From positions 1-5,436 of the forward strand of contig USKR01000107.1 in assembly GCA_900555215.1 (NCBI GenBank): a stretch of 5,436 bases of DNA, in the 5' to 3' direction. Both the position numbers and the translations under genes were made by a program. Source of the DNA: an uncultured Ruminococcus sp. Lineage in GTDB: Bacteria > Bacillota > Clostridia > Lachnospirales > Lachnospiraceae. The notes under the pieces were generated by a model. That model was given only the letters and a program-made list of their open reading frames with translations, did no database searches and had not been told where the DNA came from. Shown here in pieces: positions 1 through 5,288 of this stretch (within the stretch, counting starts at the first letter, position 1; every line of letters begins with the position of its first letter).

Positions 1-510
1 AAAGAATCTCTTATTCGCCTCGATCGTACTCTCTGTAAGATCTACACAGTGCGTCGTCTGAGCAAAAGAGCTGTCCGGCTCGTTGAACCCGATATGTCCG
101 TTATGCCCCAATCCGAGAAGCTGGATGTCCACTCCGCCCATGGATGCAATAAGCTCTTCATACCTTGCGCACTCTTTATCTGCATCCGGCTCTGTGCCAT
201 CAGGCACATTTGTGTTCTCCGGCTTAATGTTCACGCGGTCAAACAGATGCTCGTGCATAAAATAGTAGTAGCTCTGGTCATTGTCGCGGGTAAGCCCTCT
301 GTACTCGTCCAGATTCACTGTCTTAACCTCAGAGAAATCAACATCCCCTTTTTCATACCACTCTACAAGCTGATCATATGTACCGATAGGTGTCGAACCT
401 GTTGCCAGTCCCAGCACACAGTCCGGTTTCAGGATCACCTGCGCGGAAAGGATATTTGCTGCTTTCCTGCTCATCTCCTTGTAGTCTTTTGCTTCATAGA
501 TCTTCATCAT
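1..510 (-). CDS. nagB: Glucosamine-6-phosphate deaminase NagB (3' end cut off by window edge)
   Basis: The enzyme converts glucosamine 6-phosphate to fructose 6-phosphate and ammonia. It is cytoplasmic and feeds amino sugars (GlcNAc, sialic acid, mucin or peptidoglycan sugars) into glycolysis. My translation gives 170 residues, in frame to the window edge; the family is usually about 240-265 residues, so the C-terminal third is missing. Visible motifs are GLATGSTP (34-41, sugar-phosphate loop), NLDEY (66-70, catalytic Asp68) and GLGHNGHIGFNEP (133-145, with His139 and Glu144). Position 137 is Asn where E. coli NagB has Asp141; as I recall the Bacillus-type enzyme also has Asn, so this is a lineage trait rather than damage. 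There are two adjacent ATG codons. I chose the first (510) because AGGAGG at 524-519 lies 8 nt upstream of it. The second ATG (507) would give an 11-nt spacing. No nagA is visible in the window. Confidence 0.95.
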   Translation of the reverse strand, partial: MMKIYEAKDYKEMSRKAANILSAQVILKPDCVLGLATGSTPIGTYDQLVEWYEKGDVDFSEVKTVNLDEYRGLTRDNDQSYYYFMHEHLFDRVNIKPENTNVPDGTEPDADKECARYEELIASMGGVDIQLLGLGHNGHIGFNEPDSSFAQTTHCVDLTESTIEANKRFF

Positions 511-518
511 ATTCTCTT

Positions 519-524
519 CCTCCT
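519..524 (-). promoter_or_regulatory. Ribosome binding site of nagB
   Basis: A perfect AGGAGG lies 8 nt before the first of two consecutive ATG codons, which favours the start at 510 over 507. The site lies about 28 nt beyond the T-run of the terminator-like hairpin, so it is outside that hairpin. Confidence 0.8.
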
Positions 525-551
525 GAATTCATATATTCACCGGAACAGAGC

Positions 552-609
552 AAAAAAACCAGATTTCCGAAGCATAAAGTCAGACCTTATAACTTGAAAA
601 TCTGGTTTT
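552..609 (-). terminator. Nested hairpin with T7 tail in the nagB leader (attenuator or truA-operon terminator)
   Basis: On the minus strand, AAAACCAGATTT (609-598) pairs perfectly over 12 bp with AAATCTGGTTTT (566-555), and the run of T continues to 552, seven in all. The 31-nt interval between the arms folds further: ATAAGG and CTTTAT form a 6-bp inner stem with one G-U pair around a 5-nt loop, flanked by AAG and CTT. The result is a long imperfect rod. On the plus strand only four T follow the stem, so it fits minus-strand termination best. It lies downstream of the promoter at 675-647 and upstream of the nagB ribosome binding site. It would therefore end nagB transcripts early unless read through. 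It could also serve simply as the terminator of the ecf-truA operon. No known riboswitch class was recognised. Confidence 0.7.
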
Positions 610-634
610 GTCTTCCTCATAACATCCCAGTGAT

Positions 635-657
635 ATTGTTATTTTAATAGTAACAAT
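635..657 (-). promoter_or_regulatory. Palindromic operator-like site over the nagB -10 box
   Basis: This is a 23-bp palindrome with perfect 7-bp arms, ATTGTTA and TAACAAT. The 9-bp centre is partly symmetrical. It covers the whole putative -10 box (652-647) and the expected transcription start near 640, the classic place for a repressor. A regulator of amino-sugar use (ROK or GntR family) would make sense, but no regulator gene is in the window and I cannot match the site to a known operator. AT-rich palindromes can arise by chance, so the assignment is inferred. Confidence 0.45.
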
Positions 658-675
658 CTGCCCGGTAAATGTCAA
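647..675 (-). promoter_or_regulatory. Predicted sigma-A promoter of nagB
   Basis: A perfect -35 box TTGACA (675-670) is followed by a 17-bp spacer and TACTAT (652-647, two mismatches from TATAAT). Transcription should start near 640, giving a leader of about 130 nt before nagB. It is the only good promoter I see between truA and nagB. Confidence 0.6.
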
Positions 676-712
676 GCAGAAGCAATGCTGTCTGTGCCTG
701 TCTTTCATGTCT

Positions 713-734
713 GCGGTGACGAAAAATGCACCGC
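713..734 (-). terminator. Short GC-rich hairpin just after truA, doubtful terminator
   Basis: GCGGTG and CACCGC form a 6-bp stem around a 10-nt loop, starting 6 nt past the truA stop codon. No T-run follows on the minus strand, so an intrinsic terminator is doubtful. It may instead protect the 3' end of the mRNA. The better terminator candidate for the operon is the hairpin at 609-552. Confidence 0.3.
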
Positions 735-740
735 CGGATG

Positions 741-1487
741 CTATAACTGCGTGCGGTACTCTATCCCCACCAGTGTAAGCCCCTGCGGCGGCGCTGTCAC
801 TCCGGCTTTTGTGCGATCCCGCTCTGCCAGCATTGCCTTAATATCCTGAGGTTCAAAATATCCCCGTCCTACACCTGCCAGCGTCCCCGCGATAATCCGC
901 ACCATATTATAAAGGAAACCGTTCCCTCTCACACGGATAGTGACAAGATCCCCTTCCTTATCTATATCCAGGTCATAAATCGTACGCACCGTATCCTCTA
1001 CCGTGGTCTGAGCGCTGCAGAAACTTTTGAAATCATGTTCCCCGATGAGGTATTGTGCAGCCTCCCGCATACGCTCTATATCCAGTCTGAAAGAAACAAA
1101 ATAAGTATCCCTCCGTCTTACCGGATCCGGGAACTCTCTATTCAATATGCGGTATTCATACGTCTTCACTGACACACATTTTCTCGGATGCCATCCCGCC
1201 GGAACTTCCTCGGATCTCACGACTGTCACATCTTCCGGAAGCAGCGCATTTAACGCATAAGTAAGCCGTTCAGCCGGAATGCGGGTATTTGTATCAAACA
1301 CCGCTACATTCCCCCGGGCATGCACTCCTGCGTCCGTACGGCTCGCGCCGATCACCGTAATATTCTCTCCTGTCAGGCGGGACAGTGCCCGATTCAGCAC
1401 TTCCTCCACGGTGATTCCGTTTTTCTGGATCTGCCAGCCGCAGTAATCTGTACCGTCATAAGCGACAGTCAGCTTGATTCTCTTCAT
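741..1487 (-). CDS. truA: tRNA pseudouridine(38-40) synthase TruA
   Basis: TruA converts uridines 38, 39 and 40 in the anticodon stem-loop of many tRNAs to pseudouridine, which helps decoding and frame maintenance. It acts in the cytoplasm as a homodimer. The protein has 248 residues, normal for the family. It opens with the typical KLTVAYDGTDYCGWQ (5-19). The catalytic motif GASRTDAGVHA (47-57) carries the nucleophile Asp52. Further family motifs are KTYEYRI (108-114), GEHDF (149-153) and RGNGFLYNMVR (187-197). The start is supported by GGAGG 4 nt upstream of the ATG, a rather short spacing. The gene begins 30 nt after the ecfT stop with no terminator between, so it is very probably co-transcribed with the ecf genes. 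This linkage is conserved in Bacillus and relatives. Translation appears intact, with no frameshift. Confidence 0.97.
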   Translation of the reverse strand: MKRIKLTVAYDGTDYCGWQIQKNGITVEEVLNRALSRLTGENITVIGASRTDAGVHARGNVAVFDTNTRIPAERLTYALNALLPEDVTVVRSEEVPAGWHPRKCVSVKTYEYRILNREFPDPVRRRDTYFVSFRLDIERMREAAQYLIGEHDFKSFCSAQTTVEDTVRTIYDLDIDKEGDLVTIRVRGNGFLYNMVRIIAGTLAGVGRGYFEPQDIKAMLAERDRTKAGVTAPPQGLTLVGIEYRTQL

Positions 1488-1517
1488 ATTGCCTCCAAGT
1501 TACACAGGATATCCACA

Positions 1518-2342
1518 CTAAAAAATCCACAATTTAAAATCTACAAATCTCCCGATAACAAAGATCAAAACCATATAAACCACAGTGAAGGCATACGCAG
1601 TCCAATCCCGCGTCTTGTACTTCAGAGGTTTCATCTTTGTACGTCCTTCTCCGCCGTGGTAGCAGCGCGCTTCCATCGCCATCGCCAGATCATTCGCCCT
1701 GCGGAACGCAGATACAAACAAGGGCACAAGAATGGGGATCATCGCTTTCGCCCTCTGAATGATATTCCCGCTCTCAAAATCCGCGCCTCTTGCCATCTGT
1801 GCCTTCATGATCTTGTCCGTCTCTTCCAGAAGGATCGGGATAAACCGCAATGCAATAGACATCATCATTGCAACCTCATGCACCGGAACATTGACTTTAT
1901 TCAGAGGATGGAGCAGCTTCTCCATTCCATCTGTCAGACCATTGGGCGAAGTCGTGAATGTCATGATCGATGACCCCGCCACCAGGTACATCAGTCTCAC
2001 AGCCATAAACACAGAAGTACGCAGTCCGTTTTCCGTGATCGTAAAGATCCAGAAATGCACCAGCCTTTGCCCGCCCTGAGTGAGGAACAGATTCATTACC
2101 ACAGTGAACAGCAGCAGGATGACTATGGGTTTTAATCCTTTTACTATGTATTTGAGAGGTACTTTTGACAGCCGTATGACCGCCCCGAGAAATACCGTCG
2201 CGATCACATACCCGAGCAGACTGTTCTGGATAAACAACGACACAAGAAAAAGCAGGGTGCATACGATCTTCACCCTGGGATCCAGTCTGTGTATCCTGCT
2301 CTCTGCCGGATAATACTGCCCGATTGTGATATCTCTTATCAT
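1518..2342 (-). CDS. ecfT: ECF transporter transmembrane (T) component EcfT
   Basis: EcfT is the membrane scaffold that links the two ATPases EcfA1 and EcfA2 to exchangeable substrate-binding S components, which import vitamins and related cofactors. The protein has 274 residues, normal for the family. Hydrophobic segments lie at about 26-39, 43-57, 70-88, 112-128, 201-213 and 248-266. The long cytoplasmic coupling region between about 135 and 230 carries the two ATPase-contact motifs: the first is canonical ARG (184-186, in AQMARGAD), the second reads ARC (225-227, in MEARCYHGG) instead of ARG. The Arg thought to matter is kept in both, so I expect a working protein. The ATG overlaps the ecfA2 stop codon as ATGA, a sign of translational coupling. 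No gene for an S component lies in the window, as expected for a shared group II module. Confidence 0.95.
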   Translation of the reverse strand: MIRDITIGQYYPAESRIHRLDPRVKIVCTLLFLVSLFIQNSLLGYVIATVFLGAVIRLSKVPLKYIVKGLKPIVILLLFTVVMNLFLTQGGQRLVHFWIFTITENGLRTSVFMAVRLMYLVAGSSIMTFTTSPNGLTDGMEKLLHPLNKVNVPVHEVAMMMSIALRFIPILLEETDKIMKAQMARGADFESGNIIQRAKAMIPILVPLFVSAFRRANDLAMAMEARCYHGGEGRTKMKPLKYKTRDWTAYAFTVVYMVLIFVIGRFVDFKLWIF

Positions 2343-3184
2343 GATAAGCTCCTCATTATCTCATCCGCCGCCTCTTCGATCGTCGTCGCGTCCGGCGACA
2401 GGTCAAATCCCCGTTCCTTTAAGTCATGCATCACATAGGTCACCTGGGGAGCTGCAAGACCAACCTTTTCCAGCTCCTTATAATGCCGGAACACCTCTCT
2501 CGGGGTGCCGTCCAGCATCTTCTCTCCACGGTTCATAACAATAATGCGTTCCACGTATCTCGCCACATCTTCCATACTGTGAGATACAAGGATAACTGTC
2601 ATCCCTGTCTCTTTGTGCAGGCGCTCCACCTGATCCAGTATCTCATCCCTGCCTTTCGGGTCAAGCCCCGCCGTCGGCTCGTCCAGCACAAGCACCTTAG
2701 GTCTCATCGCAAGAACGCCTGCGATCGCCACCCGGCGCTTCTGCCCGCCTGACAGCTCAAAAGGCGACTGCTTATAATATTTATCAGGGAATCCCACCAG
2801 ATCCAGCGCCTCTTTTGCCCGCGCCTCGCATTCCTTCTGGGAAAGTCCCTGATTCTTCGGTCCGAAACACACATCGCTTAATACATCCACCTCAAAGAGC
2901 TGATGCTCCGGGTACTGAAAAACCAGACCGACCTGGCTGCGGAGCCAGCGCATATCGTATCCCTCTTCGTAAATATTCCTGCCTTCATACAGGATCCTGC
3001 CCGATGTTGCTCTGGTCAATCCGTTCAGATGCTGGATCAGGGTCGACTTCCCTGACCCTGTGTGCCCGATGATCCCCACGAACTGTCCCTGCGGGATCTC
3101 AAGGCTCACATCCTTGAGCGCCTGTTTCTCATAAGCTGTTCCCGGGCTGTATACATAATTCACATGTTCTAACGCAATCGACAT
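2339..3184 (-). CDS. ecfA2: ECF transporter ATPase EcfA2
   Basis: This is one of two ABC-type ATPases that power the ECF importer as an EcfA1-EcfA2 heterodimer on the inner face of the membrane. Its 281 residues carry a full set of nucleotide-binding motifs: Walker A GHTGSGKS (40-47), Q-loop Gln90, signature LSGGQ (144-148), Walker B VLVLDEP (164-170) with catalytic Glu169, D-loop GLDP (173-176) and switch His202. The GHTGSGKS form of Walker A and second position in the operon point to EcfA2 rather than EcfA1. The C-terminal extension has the APQVT element (245-249) shared with EcfA1. The start is supported by GGAGG 4 nt upstream, which lies inside the end of ecfA1. The gene overlaps ecfA1 by 16 nt and ecfT by 4 nt, consistent with fixed subunit ratios by translational coupling. 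Confidence 0.96.
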   Translation of the reverse strand: MSIALEHVNYVYSPGTAYEKQALKDVSLEIPQGQFVGIIGHTGSGKSTLIQHLNGLTRATSGRILYEGRNIYEEGYDMRWLRSQVGLVFQYPEHQLFEVDVLSDVCFGPKNQGLSQKECEARAKEALDLVGFPDKYYKQSPFELSGGQKRRVAIAGVLAMRPKVLVLDEPTAGLDPKGRDEILDQVERLHKETGMTVILVSHSMEDVARYVERIIVMNRGEKMLDGTPREVFRHYKELEKVGLAAPQVTYVMHDLKERGFDLSPDATTIEEAADEIMRSLS

Positions 3185-4020
3185 AATGCCTCCACCAATT
3201 CTTCTCTCCTCAGGATTCCCCTCGGAATATCCAGCCCACGGTTCCTAAGTTCCTCTGCGAGCATCGTCACCTGGGGCACATCCATCCGGTACGATTTCAA
3301 CTCTTCCACCCTGCTGAAGATCTCCCGGGGCGTGCCGTGCATAACGATATGCCCGCCGTCCATGACAAACACCTGATCCGCGTCAATAACCTCTTCCATA
3401 TAATGTGTGATCAGGATCACTGTGACTTTCTTCTCTTTTCTAAGCTTCTCCACCGCGCGGATAACCTCTTTCCGGCCATTTGGATCCAGCATCGCCGTGG
3501 GTTCGTCCAGCACAATGCACTTTGGCTCCATTGCGATCACGCCCGCGATCGCCACCCGCTGCTTCTGCCCGCCGGACAGCTTGTTGGGGGATGCCTTGCG
3601 ATACTCGATCATTCCCACAGAACGGAGGCTTTCCTCCACCCGCTTCCAGATCTCGTCCGTGGGCACTCCGAGATTTTCCGGTCCGAATCCCACATCCTCT
3701 TCCACCACAGTACCGATGATCTGATTGTCCGGATTCTGAAAGACCATACCAGCGGTCTGACGTACATTCCAGAGCTCTGCCGGGTCTTTCGTGTCCCGTC
3801 CGTCCACCCACATGGTTCCGCCTGTCGGCACAAGAATCGCGTTCATATGCTTCGCCAGCGTAGACTTGCCGGAACCGTTATGCCCCAGCACCGCGACAAA
3901 GGAACCCTGCGGGATATCGATGTCCACGCCGTCAATGGCGCGGTTCGTCCCAATGATGTTTCCCTCTTCGTCACGCTTATCGTATTCATAGATCAGTTTC
4001 TCTGCATGGATCATTTCCAT
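3169..4020 (-). CDS. ecfA1: ECF transporter ATPase EcfA1
   Basis: This is the first ABC ATPase of the ECF energising module and partner of EcfA2. It has 283 residues, of usual length. Motifs are Walker A GHNGSGKS (46-53), Q-loop Gln95 (VFQNPDNQ), signature LSGGQ (148-152), Walker B CIVLDEP (168-174) with catalytic Glu173, and switch His206 (THYMEEV). The segment before the first beta-hairpin has the extra YDKRDEEGN-type stretch (13-21) that I associate with EcfA1. The C-terminal VPQVT element (248-252) matches that of EcfA2. It is the first gene of the ecfA1-ecfA2-ecfT-truA operon. GGAGG at 4037-4033 lies 12 nt upstream of the ATG, longer than ideal. An in-frame CTG sits directly before that ATG and a second ATG lies two codons in, so the exact start is uncertain by a few residues. 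Confidence 0.95.
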   Translation of the reverse strand: MEMIHAEKLIYEYDKRDEEGNIIGTNRAIDGVDIDIPQGSFVAVLGHNGSGKSTLAKHMNAILVPTGGTMWVDGRDTKDPAELWNVRQTAGMVFQNPDNQIIGTVVEEDVGFGPENLGVPTDEIWKRVEESLRSVGMIEYRKASPNKLSGGQKQRVAIAGVIAMEPKCIVLDEPTAMLDPNGRKEVIRAVEKLRKEKKVTVILITHYMEEVIDADQVFVMDGGHIVMHGTPREIFSRVEELKSYRMDVPQVTMLAEELRNRGLDIPRGILRREELVEALCRLR

Positions 4021-4032
4021 CAGCTTTTCCGT

Positions 4033-4075
4033 CCTCCGTTATCTCATCTGTGCCGCAGATGTAACATTAAGCGGC
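4033..4075 (-). promoter_or_regulatory. Structured leader of ecfA1 with hairpin abutting the ribosome binding site
   Basis: On the minus strand, GTTACATCTG (4065-4056) pairs with CAGATG, an unpaired AGA, and TAAC (4050-4038). This gives a 10-bp stem with one bulge and a 5-nt loop CGGCA. The SD sequence GGAGG (4037-4033) starts at the next base. Upstream, GCCGC (4075-4071) can pair with GCGGC (4056-4052), made mostly of that loop, so an H-type pseudoknot or an alternative fold is possible. Such structure next to an SD suggests control of translation initiation. I recognise no known riboswitch class. That the leader senses anything is inference. Confidence 0.4.
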
Positions 4076-4109
4076 TTCCATCGGGTTGTTCTCGACTCAT
4101 ATGTTCTTT

Positions 4110-4138
4110 ATTTTACGGCATCATAGTCCATTTTTCAA
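4110..4138 (-). promoter_or_regulatory. Predicted sigma-A promoter of the ecfA1-ecfA2-ecfT-truA operon
   Basis: TTGAAA (4138-4133) and TAAAAT (4115-4110) are each one base from consensus and are separated by 17 bp. Transcription should start near 4103, giving an untranslated leader of about 80 nt. No other good promoter is seen between this point and truA. Confidence 0.65.
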
Positions 4139-4244
4139 CCCTGTAACTGCCAGAGGAACTTCTTATGTATCAAAACAGCCCGAAAAACTCATTAAATATT
4201 TTAACATCCAGACCTTTCTTCAATTATAAAGAAGATGTCAGAAC

Positions 4245-4284
4245 GGGCAGTAAAATGCTGATTCCTTCCCGCATTTCACTGCCC
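4245..4284 (-). terminator. Strong hairpin over the stop codon of the YitT-family gene
   Basis: GGGCAGTGAAATGC (4284-4271) pairs with GCATTTTACTGCCC (4258-4245), 14 bp with a single G-U wobble, around a 12-nt loop. The 5' arm contains the last sense codons and the TGA. The sequence beyond it is T-rich but interrupted (GTTCTGACATCTTCTTT), so it is at best an imperfect intrinsic terminator. It is well placed to separate the YitT-family gene from the ecf operon promoter at 4138. It could also be an mRNA 3' stabiliser. Confidence 0.5.
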
Positions 4285-5154
4285 AATCCTCTTAAATCCC
4301 TCCCCAAACACCTCGCTTGTCTCAGTAAACATAAAGAAGGCTTTGTCATCCGCCTCCTGGACTGCGGACTTTACCAGATATGCCTCTGCCTTCGAACAGG
4401 CGCACAGAAGCACCTCTCTGTCTGTTCTGGTATACGCGCCGACCGCCCGCAGAGACGTAACTCCCCTTCCTGCCCTCTCGCTGATCCGCTCAGCTGTCTC
4501 CTTCCCCCTCTCAGTTATGATGATCGCCAGCGTCCCCGCGCCCGCCCCATATAATATCTTATCAATAACGACCGTGGACACGAACGTGGCAAGCACGCCG
4601 TAGAGAACGGCATCCACATCTCCGAACACCGGCCAACCCAGCAGAATAACCACCAGATCGATGAGCATGGTAATTACCCCGATCGTCATGTGAGGCCTCT
4701 TTTTCTTAATTGTAAGCGCTAGGAAATCAATACCGCCTGACGACGAACCGCGAAGATAAAACAATGCCATCCCCGCGCCCAGAAACGCGCCGGAACAGAC
4801 TGACGCAATCAGCCTGTCCCCGCTGTACACCGGAAACATCGGGAAGATCACATCCAGGAACAGGGAAGATATCACCATTGTCACCGCACTCTTGATCAGA
4901 AGCTGCCTGCCCACTGCCCTGTAGCTGATGATAACGAGCGGGATATTGAGCAGGAGCGTCATCGTGCCCACGGGAAATCCCCACAGATGATCCATGATCA
5001 GCGCCAGCCCCGAGACGCCGCCCGGCGCAAATCCTGCATTTCCCGCAAAAGTATAAATTCCGGCAGCATACAGGATGCTGCCGGAAATATCATATAAAAT
5101 ATCGGTAAAAACCGATCTGTATATCCGTGGATCTGTTACGATCTTTTTCTTCAC
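4276..5154 (-). CDS. YitT-family membrane protein (DUF161 plus C-terminal DUF2179 domain)
   Basis: This is an integral membrane protein of the YitT family, whose transported substrate or biochemical role is not established. It has 292 residues, typical for the family. The N-terminal two thirds carry hydrophobic segments at about 22-38, 45-58, 63-80, 87-106, 114-134, 157-174 and 183-201. The two family glycine motifs are visible: PGGVSGLALI (44-53) and RGSSSGGIDFLALTIKKK (135-152), which look like an internal duplication. The soluble C-terminal domain (about 208-287, IIITERGKE to SEVFGEGF) matches DUF2179. The start is GTG at 5154: an in-frame TAA lies immediately upstream, the next Met is residue 54 within the membrane region, and AGGCGGG is 7 nt upstream. 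A second family member lies just upstream on the same strand, so the two may be co-transcribed. Confidence 0.9.
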   Translation of the reverse strand: MKKKIVTDPRIYRSVFTDILYDISGSILYAAGIYTFAGNAGFAPGGVSGLALIMDHLWGFPVGTMTLLLNIPLVIISYRAVGRQLLIKSAVTMVISSLFLDVIFPMFPVYSGDRLIASVCSGAFLGAGMALFYLRGSSSGGIDFLALTIKKKRPHMTIGVITMLIDLVVILLGWPVFGDVDAVLYGVLATFVSTVVIDKILYGAGAGTLAIIITERGKETAERISERAGRGVTSLRAVGAYTRTDREVLLCACSKAEAYLVKSAVQEADDKAFFMFTETSEVFGEGFKRIGQ

Positions 5155-5186
5155 TTATCTTCCCGCCTGTCTGCATCGTACTCACA

Positions 5187-5229
5187 GCTCCGAAGGGAGC
5201 CGCTGTATACAGTATGTGCAGAACAGCGG
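5187..5229 (-). promoter_or_regulatory. Two adjacent hairpins upstream of the YitT-family gene
   Basis: CCGCTGT (5229-5223) pairs with ACAGCGG (5206-5200) over 7 bp around a 16-nt loop. Next comes a tight hairpin GCTCC-CTTC-GGAGC (5200-5187), sharing one base with the first. An alternative fold pairs CAG with CTG outside the second stem and would disrupt the first. No T-run follows, so neither looks like a terminator. No convincing promoter was found in the 134-bp gap. A role as leader or as processing site between the two genes is inferred. Confidence 0.3.
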
Positions 5230-5288
5230 ATCATATGTCACTTCCATACAAAAAACTCATATCGAATTAATATAACGCCCGCGGAAGG

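Noticed and set aside
525..558. A possible promoter between the T-run and the nagB SD (AT-rich TATATG).
   Set aside because: The matching -35 would be the T-run itself, and transcription would begin at or past the SD, leaving no usable ribosome binding site.
49..597. A 182-codon open frame on the plus strand, opposite nagB and its leader.
   Set aside because: The minus strand encodes NagB with all its motifs. The plus-strand frame shows low-complexity Cys/His/Ile-rich sequence and no family match.
1320..1973. A 217-codon plus-strand frame across truA and ecfT.
   Set aside because: It crosses the boundary of two well-supported minus-strand genes and has no recognisable domain.
3337..4146. 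A 269-codon open frame on the plus strand, opposite ecfA1.
   Set aside because: It is antisense to a clear ABC ATPase, its predicted protein is rich in His, Arg and Cys with no recognisable domain, and it has no good SD. It is a codon-bias shadow.
4223..4228. A perfect TATAAT on the minus strand upstream of ecfA1.
   Set aside because: At 17-bp spacing the -35 position (4251-4246) reads ACTGCC, and nothing close to TTGACA is at 16-18 bp. The promoter at 4138-4110 is much better.
4165..4554. A plus-strand frame beginning in the gap beside the YitT-family gene.
   Set aside because: Most of it is antisense to the DUF2179 domain, and the product has no recognisable features.
4709..4725. A catabolite-repression (cre)-like sequence around TGTAAGCGCT.
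   Set aside because: It lies deep inside the coding sequence for the DFLALTIK motif of the YitT-family gene, is imperfect on one side, and is not near a promoter.
5230..5288. A promoter for the complete YitT-family gene (TTGACC near 5292 or GTGACA near 5239).
   Set aside because: Neither has a reasonable -10 box at 16-18 bp. Co-transcription with the upstream gene is at least as likely.
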